The position numbers and the translations under genes were made by a program. From Armatimonadota bacterium (GTDB lineage: Bacteria; Armatimonadota; UBA10988): DNA of 15,633 bases. Each line of letters begins with the position of its first letter. Position 1 is the stretch's first letter. The notes beneath the pieces are model-generated. The model saw nothing but the letters and a program-made list of their open reading frames with translations. It was not told the DNA's origin and ran no database searches. Shown here one piece after another: positions 1 through 6,639 of this stretch. Where the stretch lies: the NCBI GenBank assembly GCA_016183835.1, contig JACPDV010000396.1, positions 1-15,633 of the forward strand. Reading direction: 5' to 3'.

Positions 1-1066
1 TGGCCTGCTGCAGGTACGCGCCCGTGTTCGGGTTGACCCGCGGCGCGCTGGTGTTCTGGTTGTTGTTCATGGTCAGCAGCAAGGCCAACCCGGCGAGCCC
101 GCCCACCACTCCAAGCAGCGGTCCCAGCAGGCCGGCGCCGCCGCCGCGCTTGGGCTGCTTCGGCCCTTGCACCACGTTGCCCCGCGTGTCGCGCACGGGG
201 ACGACCTCGTCCACCGCCGGGAAGGCGAAGACCTGGCGCAGGATGTCGTTGGTGCGGATGCCGCCGTTGGTCTCGAGCACGACGCCTTCGGCCTCGTCGC
301 TGGAGACGGAGGTGACCTTGATGCGGCCGACCTTGAACTGCCGCGTGCGCGAGGCGTCGCTGGGGTCGAGGTCGACGCGGAAGATGTCGAACAGCATGCC
401 ATCCTGCACGCCGTACTTCATGCCGCGGTTGAGGACCACTTTGGGCGGGTCGTCCACCGGGCTGTAGAGCATGACCTTGCCCTCGATCAAGGTGTTGGCC
501 TCGATCGTCTCCAGGGCCTTGGTCGCGGCGCGCTCCACGGCGTCGTTGAGGGTGGCCTCGCGGTCGGTCTGGGAGGTGCCGGTGCCGGTCTCGTAGCCCT
601 CGGCGATGGCCCCGTTGGTCAGGTCGCCGGAGGCGCCGTCGTAGACCTCGACGCGGAGGAGCACGCGGGCCCAGGGCCGCGGCGAGTCGCCCTGCTCGAC
701 CTTGAGCACACGGCCGCCGACGACCAGCTCGGTGTCGAGGTCCTGGAAGAGCCGGCGCACCTCGTCGGGCTCGAGCGGCTCACGCAGACCGAGTCGCACG
801 AAGGCCTCGCGGACCTCGCTGCGGGCGCGCACGTTGTACTGGCGCTCGGTCATCTTGAGATGCAGCGCCGCGGAAGCGGCCCGGCCGAGGATCGCGTCCC
901 CGCCGTCGTTGGCGAAGTCGAGGATGGCCACCGAGCGGGCGCGCTGCTCCTGCGCGACAGCGCGCTGGGGTGCGGCACCGAACGTCAGGGCCAGCAGCGA
1001 CAGCATCGTCAACCAGGCGAGGGGCCTCACACCCGGATGTCGCACCGTTGCCTTTAGGACTGCCAC
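1..1066 (-). CDS. Exported CsgG/LpoB-like and FlgT-C-like envelope protein (partial, 3' end outside window)
   Basis: At least 355 codons, open at the left edge. The GTG start at 1066 is chosen because GGGAGGT (1074-1080) lies 8 nt before it; the internal ATG at 1006 has no Shine-Dalgarno sequence. Residues 1-39 look like a signal peptide (basic start, core LTMLSLLALTFGAA, then AVAQ). Residues about 43-130, beginning RSVAILDFANDGG and including ELVVGGRVLKVEQ, resemble the nucleotide-binding-like fold of CsgG/LpoB/TolB-N proteins. Residues about 212-285 contain VLNRGMKYGVQDGMLFDIFR, the pattern of FlgT C-terminal domains. A Gly/Leu-rich hydrophobic stretch (about 308-330, GLLGPLLGVVGGLAGLALLLT) could be a membrane segment; it is followed by an Asn-rich linker. 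The gene starts 43 nt after the stop of the large secreted protein and is almost certainly co-transcribed with it. The role, perhaps an outer-membrane or periplasmic scaffold, is inferred from the fold only. There is no lipobox cysteine, unlike classical CsgG. Confidence 0.8.
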   Translation of the reverse strand, partial: MAVLKATVRHPGVRPLAWLTMLSLLALTFGAAPQRAVAQEQRARSVAILDFANDGGDAILGRAASAALHLKMTERQYNVRARSEVREAFVRLGLREPLEPDEVRRLFQDLDTELVVGGRVLKVEQGDSPRPWARVLLRVEVYDGASGDLTNGAIAEGYETGTGTSQTDREATLNDAVERAATKALETIEANTLIEGKVMLYSPVDDPPKVVLNRGMKYGVQDGMLFDIFRVDLDPSDASRTRQFKVGRIKVTSVSSDEAEGVVLETNGGIRTNDILRQVFAFPAVDEVVPVRDTRGNVVQGPKQPKRGGGAGLLGPLLGVVGGLAGLALLLTMNNNQNTSAPRVNPNTGAYLQQA

Positions 1067-1073
1067 TTCCGTC

Positions 1074-1080
1074 ACCTCCC
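1074..1080 (-). promoter_or_regulatory. Ribosome binding site fixing the GTG start at 1066
   Basis: GGGAGGT on the minus strand, with 8 nt between GGAGG(T) and GTG. It is the strongest Shine-Dalgarno match near this gene and lies entirely within the 43-nt gap after the upstream stop codon. Confidence 0.8.
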
Positions 1081-1109
1081 TTTGGGGAGCTACGCGTCAC
1101 CGCGGCGAC

Positions 1110-4100
1110 TCACCGCCGTTGTGTCACCACCCGCTGAGCGCGAACCTGCTCGCCCAGTTCGTTGCGACCGACCACCTCGATCGTGTACGTGCCATTGGGA
1201 ACCGGCCGGCCGTTGTCGTCGCGCCCGTCCCAGCGAACCACCTGCGTGCCGCCCTCCTGGCTCACCGCCCGGAGCAACTGCCGCACCACGCGCCCGCTCG
1301 CGCCGCGCACCACCACGTCCACCGCGGCCGGCGCGCTGAGCACGTACGTCAGGGCGCCGCCGGCGCCGCGCCCGGGCTCGTACTGCATCTGCGCCACCGC
1401 CAGGCCGGGCTCGGCGTTGTCCACCTGGAGGGTGAACGTGCGCGTGCCCGCCTCCGCCTGCCGGAACTGATAGCCGCCTGTCTGCCGCAGCGACCGCCGG
1501 ATGCCGGTGCTGAGGTCGTGGAGGACCACGCGCACCCCGGCCGGCACCCGCTTGTTGAGGTCCGGCCAGGCCAGCTCGATGTCTTCGCCGGGCCGGTCCA
1601 CGTTGACCTCCAGCGTCCAGCTCTGCGTGCGGGCCTGCCCGCGCACGTCGCTGCGGTAGCTGCCGGCGTAGCGGCCCCAGTCCGCGTGCGGGAAGGTCAT
1701 CGTCAGGAACCCGACCGCGGGCGGCCGCGGCGGCTCGGCACGGTCGTGGGCGTCGTAGACGTCGGCAGCGTCGGGCGCCGTGCCGATCGTCGCGGTCGCC
1801 TGCAGTCCGCTCCGGGTGCGCGCCACCAGGCTGGCGCTCCAGCTTCCGGGCGTGGGCACGGCCCGGCCCGCCGCCGGGCTGCTCACGCTGCGCAGCGGCG
1901 TCGGCGGGATCTGGAGCAGCACGTTCTGGAACGACCGGACCCAGAAGGCGGTGTACGGATCGAACCGGAAGACCTGCTGGTACTGGTTGAAGTTCAGCGT
2001 GTAGAGCGCGCCGCCGACCAGGCCGCGGGCGATGGCGTCCTGCATCGAGAACGTCGTGCCCTGGAAGATCACCTGGCAGGCGAACATGTCGACCGGGAAC
2101 TCGTAGGGGTGGCCGACCAGGTCCCAGCCGGTCAGGAGCTGGATCCGCTGGCCCGTGCCGACCTCCGGCGCGCGCACGCCCTCGGTCGTCAGGGCGACGT
2201 TCTTGGCCAGCTTCATGAAGTACCCGACGCCCAGCCTGAACGTGTCCGCCGGCCGGTTCGGGTAGTAGATGTACGTCTGCGAGAGCGTGTCCCAGGTCGC
2301 CAGCTTGAGCGGCGTCGCACGGTTGTTGTCGGCGTCCACCAGGGTCTGGATGTCCGGCGCCACGGCGACGTAGTCGAACGGGGTGCAGGTCATCGACAGC
2401 CCGGCAATGAACGTGTGCAGCGGCTGGAGCTGGAAGTCCACCCCGGCGGTGGTCTGACCCGAGGTCACCTGGATCCCCGCCTTGGTGGTGGCGGTGAACC
2501 CGCGGGCCACAATCTGGATGTCGTAGACCCCGGCCGGGAGGTTGTCGAAGCGGTAGTTGTAACGCGACGTGCCGCTCACCGTGGCCGTGGGCGACGAGGT
2601 GGTGCTTTGCAGGATCACCCCGCCGGAAGTGACGTTGACCGTCACGCCGCCGATGGGCTCGCTGCTCCCCGAGAGGGTGATTAGCCCGGTCAGGCTCCCC
2701 GGCGGCACGGACGTGAGGGCGAAGTCCACGCCGCTCGTGGTCTGGTCGCTGAGCACGTCCACGCCGGTCTTGGTGGCCTGCTGGAAGCCCGCGGCCGTGA
2801 CCGTCAGGTCGTAGGTGCCGGCGGCGAGCGAGATCTCGTAGGCGCCCGCGCCGTTGGTGGTGGTGCTGGCCACCGTGATGGCGTTCTGGATGACCGCGAT
2901 GCTGGCGCCGCCAATCGGCTGGTTGTTGCCCTTGACGGTACCGGTGATCTTGCCCGGCGCCGGCTGGAGCACCAGGTTGACCTGCACGAAGTCACCGGCG
3001 ACCACCACCACGTTGGTGGACGACGCCGCCCCGAAGCCGGGCGCCTGGGCGGTGACAGTGTAGGTCCCGCCCGGCACGTCGAGCGAGTACTGCCCGTTGT
3101 TGTCGGTCTTCAGGCTGGCGGTGAAGGGGTTGTTGCCGGTGGTCTGCAGCGTCGCGGTGACCGTCGCGCCGGCCACGGTGTTGCCGCCGGTCTGGGTCAC
3201 GGTGCCGAAAATCGTGCCGGTCTCGAAGCGCAGGAGGCGGATGGTCAGATCCGCATCCTGGTTGGTCATGCCGCCTTCCACGATCTGGTACGGCCGGTGG
3301 TCGGCGGTGAACTCGTTGGACACCACATACACGCTGTAGTTGGCGGTGGAGAGGCCGCGCAGCAGGTAGGTGCCATCGTTGAGCGAGGTGGTGGTCGCCA
3401 TGATGGTGCCGGTGGGCTGGAAGCCCAGGCGGGCGATCACCGTGATCCCGCCGGCGGGCGTGGAGCCGTCGGGCCCCACCACCTTGCCGAGCAGTGCGCC
3501 GGTGCGGAGATAGTCGGAGACGTTGGTAAAGACCTCCTGGCGGTCCTCGCCGCAGATCACGTAGTTGACGTTCGGGTAGTAGCCCGGGACGTACGTGTAC
3601 TCGTTGCGCCAGCCCTCGAAGGGGAAGGCGCAGTAGATCACGCGGCCGCCGGTCTGGCCGTCGAGGAACCGCACCATGCCAGTGGTCCCGCCGCTGGTGT
3701 AGTTCAGCGTGGCGATGCCGCTGCTGGCCGGGGCGATGTCGTCGATGAACCAGCCGTTCGGGCAGCCGTCGCCGGCCCAGCCGGTGTTCCCGCCGCCCTG
3801 GTTGATGCGCAGGTAGTGCCCGCCCTCGCCGGGCGGGTCGTAGCTGGCGTTGTCCTCGATCCACCGGTAGTAGTCGGGATACATGTCGAAGACGAGGGGG
3901 TTCTCGGCGGTCTGGAAGACCTGCTGCTCGATGCCGGTGATGCCCTGGCCGGCAACGAAAGTGTGCCGCTGCACAGCGCTCTGGACGGTTTGGTTGGCCA
4001 CGTCGGGCGGCGCGTCGGAGAGGAACGTGGCGTGCAGCGTCTGGGTCAGGAAGGAGTTGCCCTGCGTGCCGTTCTTGGTCAGCGCCCAGGCGACGTCTTG

Positions 4101-6314
4101 CCCCGTCATGAACAGGCGCCCGCCGGCGGCGACGAAGTTGGTCAGCGCGCTCTGCACGTCGGCGTCCAGCAACGTGCCGGCCTGGACGAAGAGGTCGCCG
4201 GTGTAGGGGGAGATCCAGAGGATCATCCGGTCGGCGTCCTGGGCCGGGATGGGGCTGCCGGGCGGCGGCGGGAGCGGGAGCGGCGTGTAGGCGTTGAGCG
4301 TGGGGGCGTCCACCGGGCCGCGGCAGAGGATGCGCCACACGGCCAGCAGGTCCGCCTGCCGCAGGCCGCCGTAGAGGCTGGTCGGCGGCGGTCCGCCGAA
4401 ACGCTCGCTGGTCGCCGGGTCGCCGGTGAAGTCGGGCGGCTGCGGCGAGGGGTTGCCCACGTACCCCCAAGCCCGGTAGGTCGGCTGCGCGCTGATCACG
4501 TTGAGCACGGGCGTGGTGTTGAAGTCGAAGAACTGGGCCATCCCGGGCATCTGCCCGGGGGTGCCCGGGTCGTTGTTGTCGTCGGTGGCGAAGTACCAAT
4601 GTTCGACCGGCAGGGCGGCCGGCCAGAAACGGTTCAGCGTGGTCTGGTCCGCGCCGGCGAAGTCGGCGACCTGGAATTTCTGCCCGCAGGCGTAGTCGCT
4701 GACGAAGAGGATCTTGCGGGTCAGGTCGAGCTGCCGGGTGGTGAAGCCGGTCACGTGGTCGTAACCGATCACGTCGTTGCCGCCGCCGCCGGGCCGTGAG
4801 TTGAACGACAGGTTGGTGTCGACCGGGAAGTTGTTGCGGTTGTCGATGGGGATGATGTCGACGTAGAAATCCTGCGCCTGGGCCGGCGTGCGCCAGGTGG
4901 CGGACCAGATCCCGTCACCGCCGAGCTGGTCGCCGTTGGTGCCGTCGTCGCGCAGCCGGACGGCGTTGTTGCGGACCATGTTGAGCAGAGCGTTCGGGGT
5001 GATGCTGAGGGCGGTGGGGTCCAACGCCGCGTAGGTGGTGGCGTTGATGATCATCTGGTCGAATTCGTGGTTGATGTTCCCCATGTAGATCTTGTTGGTG
5101 GCGCCGTTGATCACGCCGTCGTCCCCCCCCGTGCCGCCGGTGATAACCCGCGACCGCTGGTAGGCCGGCCGTTCGGCCAGACGGATCAGCGCCCAGGCCT
5201 CCTGCACGCCGCTGCCGATGTCGAAGATGGGGGCCTCGATGCGCACGTCGGCGCCGGCGAAGATCTGGGTCGTGTAGATCTCGAAGTTGCCGACCTGGTT
5301 GCCGGAGAAGCAGCACAGGTTGCTGGCCGAGTTCTGCACCGGGTTGGCGAACGGCTCGAACTGATCGGTGGGCGCCACGGCGGCGGAGTCGCTGAAGACG
5401 ATGTCCCCGGTGGGAGTGCCGTCGCTGTCGGCCAGCTTGACCTCGAAGGTCTGCCCGGTGTCGGCGTTGTCGGCGTAGATCAGGTGGAAGGCCTGGTTGT
5501 AGAGGGGGTTGTTGACGATCCCGCCGCGGCTGACCCAGGCGGGGTCGATCTGGTCCCCGGCGCCGCCGACCAGCTTGGTCCAGGTGTTCTCGGGGACGGG
5601 ACCGGCGTTGACGCCCGGCACGTTGACGGCGAACACGTCGAAGTCGCCGTCGCGATTGGAGGCCCAGGCGATCTGGGCGCTCTGGGGGAACCAGGCCGGG
5701 GCGATGTTCTGGGACGTGGAGTCCGTGACCCGTTCGAGGTGCGGGTTGTTGGGATCGATGTTGAGCCAGTAGATCTGCGGCGTGATGTCGGTGCCGATGC
5801 TCGACGAGAAGGCGAGGCGGGTGCCGTCGAACGAGAACACCAGGCCGGTGGGCTGGCCGACGGTGTCGTTGACCAGGCTCTCGATGCCGTTGCGGAGGTT
5901 GCGGATATAGATGGCGCCGCTGCGGACGTAGGCGAGCTCGGTGCCGCCGGGGCTCCAGGCCGGGTAGCGCTCGTCGCCGGGCAGGCCGGAGACCAGCTTG
6001 GGGGTGTTGGGCACGCCGGTGTCGGGGTTGGAGCCGTCGGTGCGGCAGAGGTAGATGTTGTAGTCGCCGGCGCGGTTGGAGGCGAAGGCGATCAGCGTGC
6101 CGTCGGCGGACCAGCAGGGATCGCGGTCGTCGCCGGCGCTGAGCGTGATGTTGACTTCCTGGGTCGGCCGCACGGCCTGCCGGGTCACGGCGGGGACGCG
6201 CATGAACGCGTTGCCCTCGGGGCCGACGAACTCGTGCACCGGCCGAGCCGCCAGCGCGGCCGAGCCGAGCGCGACGATGCAAACCGCACCGAGCCCGAAT
6301 CGCCTCATCCCCAT
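1110..6314 (-). CDS. Large secreted multidomain protein: PD40 beta-propeller, carboxypeptidase-regulatory-like repeats, FlgD-type C-terminus
   Basis: 1734 residues ending in TGA. The ATG at 6314 has GGAGG 6 nt upstream; a second ATG at 6308 is less well spaced. The signal peptide is residues 1-25 (MGMRRFGLGAVCIVALG, then AALAA). Domains in order: five TolB/PD40-type propeller blades (about 55-290, motifs DPCWSADGTLIAFASNR and YPAWSPGGTELAYV); a DDGTNGDQLGGDGIWSATW segment (about 455-475) typical of choice-of-anchor-X domains; a region about 530-930 with VAAGGRLFMTGQDVAWAL, seen in glutamine-amidotransferase-like parts of secreted proteins; four carboxypeptidase regulatory-like beta-sandwiches (about 935-1300); an unnamed module (about 1301-1471); and a FlgD Ig-like C-terminus (about 1655-1734, VRWDGRDDNGRPVPNGTYTIEV). 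The FlgD-type end can act as an export or anchoring tail in some phyla. Nothing catalytic was recognised. A surface or periplasmic binding role is inferred. It is the first gene of an operon with the CsgG-like gene. Confidence 0.9.
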   Translation of the reverse strand: MGMRRFGLGAVCIVALGSAALAARPVHEFVGPEGNAFMRVPAVTRQAVRPTQEVNITLSAGDDRDPCWSADGTLIAFASNRAGDYNIYLCRTDGSNPDTGVPNTPKLVSGLPGDERYPAWSPGGTELAYVRSGAIYIRNLRNGIESLVNDTVGQPTGLVFSFDGTRLAFSSSIGTDITPQIYWLNIDPNNPHLERVTDSTSQNIAPAWFPQSAQIAWASNRDGDFDVFAVNVPGVNAGPVPENTWTKLVGGAGDQIDPAWVSRGGIVNNPLYNQAFHLIYADNADTGQTFEVKLADSDGTPTGDIVFSDSAAVAPTDQFEPFANPVQNSASNLCCFSGNQVGNFEIYTTQIFAGADVRIEAPIFDIGSGVQEAWALIRLAERPAYQRSRVITGGTGGDDGVINGATNKIYMGNINHEFDQMIINATTYAALDPTALSITPNALLNMVRNNAVRLRDDGTNGDQLGGDGIWSATWRTPAQAQDFYVDIIPIDNRNNFPVDTNLSFNSRPGGGGNDVIGYDHVTGFTTRQLDLTRKILFVSDYACGQKFQVADFAGADQTTLNRFWPAALPVEHWYFATDDNNDPGTPGQMPGMAQFFDFNTTPVLNVISAQPTYRAWGYVGNPSPQPPDFTGDPATSERFGGPPPTSLYGGLRQADLLAVWRILCRGPVDAPTLNAYTPLPLPPPPGSPIPAQDADRMILWISPYTGDLFVQAGTLLDADVQSALTNFVAAGGRLFMTGQDVAWALTKNGTQGNSFLTQTLHATFLSDAPPDVANQTVQSAVQRHTFVAGQGITGIEQQVFQTAENPLVFDMYPDYYRWIEDNASYDPPGEGGHYLRINQGGGNTGWAGDGCPNGWFIDDIAPASSGIATLNYTSGGTTGMVRFLDGQTGGRVIYCAFPFEGWRNEYTYVPGYYPNVNYVICGEDRQEVFTNVSDYLRTGALLGKVVGPDGSTPAGGITVIARLGFQPTGTIMATTTSLNDGTYLLRGLSTANYSVYVVSNEFTADHRPYQIVEGGMTNQDADLTIRLLRFETGTIFGTVTQTGGNTVAGATVTATLQTTGNNPFTASLKTDNNGQYSLDVPGGTYTVTAQAPGFGAASSTNVVVVAGDFVQVNLVLQPAPGKITGTVKGNNQPIGGASIAVIQNAITVASTTTNGAGAYEISLAAGTYDLTVTAAGFQQATKTGVDVLSDQTTSGVDFALTSVPPGSLTGLITLSGSSEPIGGVTVNVTSGGVILQSTTSSPTATVSGTSRYNYRFDNLPAGVYDIQIVARGFTATTKAGIQVTSGQTTAGVDFQLQPLHTFIAGLSMTCTPFDYVAVAPDIQTLVDADNNRATPLKLATWDTLSQTYIYYPNRPADTFRLGVGYFMKLAKNVALTTEGVRAPEVGTGQRIQLLTGWDLVGHPYEFPVDMFACQVIFQGTTFSMQDAIARGLVGGALYTLNFNQYQQVFRFDPYTAFWVRSFQNVLLQIPPTPLRSVSSPAAGRAVPTPGSWSASLVARTRSGLQATATIGTAPDAADVYDAHDRAEPPRPPAVGFLTMTFPHADWGRYAGSYRSDVRGQARTQSWTLEVNVDRPGEDIELAWPDLNKRVPAGVRVVLHDLSTGIRRSLRQTGGYQFRQAEAGTRTFTLQVDNAEPGLAVAQMQYEPGRGAGGALTYVLSAPAAVDVVVRGASGRVVRQLLRAVSQEGGTQVVRWDGRDDNGRPVPNGTYTIEVVGRNELGEQVRAQRVVTQRR
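5123..5130 (-). repeat. Homopolymeric G8 tract inside a surface-protein gene
   Basis: Eight consecutive C on the plus strand, read as G8 on the coding strand, encoding part of GGTGGDDG near residue 395 of the large secreted protein. The frame is intact here. Tracts of this kind can slip. Confidence 0.9.
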
Positions 6315-6320
6315 GGCAAG

Positions 6321-6325
6321 CCTCC
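6321..6325 (-). promoter_or_regulatory. Ribosome binding site fixing the ATG start at 6314
   Basis: GGAGG on the minus strand, 6 nt before ATG (6314) and 12 nt before the alternative ATG (6308). The spacing favours the first ATG, which also begins a good signal peptide. The same frame stays open upstream to 6404, but that extension has no Shine-Dalgarno sequence and would bury the signal peptide. Confidence 0.8.
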
Positions 6326-6333
6326 ACCATCGC

Positions 6334-6353
6334 GCGCAGGACTGTCCTGGCGC
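6334..6353. promoter_or_regulatory. Near-perfect 20-bp inverted repeat just upstream of the ribosome binding site
   Basis: Plus-strand arms GCGCAGGAC (6334-6342) and GTCCTGGCGC (6344-6353) surround a central T. The arms match over 9 bp apart from one extra G. It lies 8 bp upstream of the GGAGG of the large secreted protein gene. It could be an operator, or in mRNA a hairpin (7-bp stem, ACAGU loop). Function is not known. Confidence 0.5.
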
Positions 6354-6394
6354 CACCGATACGGGGCGTATTCGCTTCGGGACACGGTGCCCGA

Positions 6395-6420
6395 GCCGGT
6401 CCAAGGGGGAGCGGACCGGC
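6395..6420. repeat. Perfect 8-bp inverted repeat in the leader
   Basis: Arms GCCGGTCC (6395-6402) and GGACCGGC (6413-6420) around a 10-nt loop. The stem is strong, but neither side is followed by a T-run, so it is not an intrinsic terminator. It sits about 80-105 nt upstream of the start at 6314 and may be a 5'-UTR hairpin. Confidence 0.55.
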
Positions 6421-6639
6421 CCTGGCCTGCGGTGGGCCCGCGGCCTGGGACACTCAGCGGGGAGCTCGTCCTCTTAACATCCTTCATATTCCCGACTCGC
6501 GGGCCTCCGTAAACGTGCTGCGGCATCTTCCCGATCCGATTCCGGGTCGGACCCTCGCGGGTTAGACAACCCCGTCCACCCAATCGGGGCAGGCCCCGCC
6601 CATTTTTGCCGCCGCGCTCTGCCGGGCCCGCCGGGTGGG

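Larger units (their letters stand above)
6315..6639 (-). other. 325-nt intergenic leader between S1 and the large secreted protein
   Basis: This region has no credible gene. A small frame at 6583-6305 lacks any recognisable protein character and overlaps the real start. The region holds two inverted repeats (6334-6353 and 6395-6420) and a more AT-rich patch around 6465-6515. The best promoter-like pair there is TTTACG (6508-6513), 17 nt, AATATG (6485-6490), which is weak. A short GGGTT/AACCC hairpin lies near 6559-6572 but has no T-tract, so no rho-independent terminator is visible after the S1 gene. Read-through from S1 is therefore possible. Confidence 0.6.

Noticed and set aside
6485..6513. 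TTTACG-N17-AATATG as a promoter for the envelope operon
   Set aside because: Only 4 of 6 and 3 of 6 matches to consensus. The spacing is right but this could easily be chance; it is mentioned only in the gap description.
6305..6583. 92-codon minus-strand frame in the gap before the large secreted protein
   Set aside because: No domain or signal peptide is recognisable, and it overlaps the better supported start and ribosome binding site at 6314-6325.
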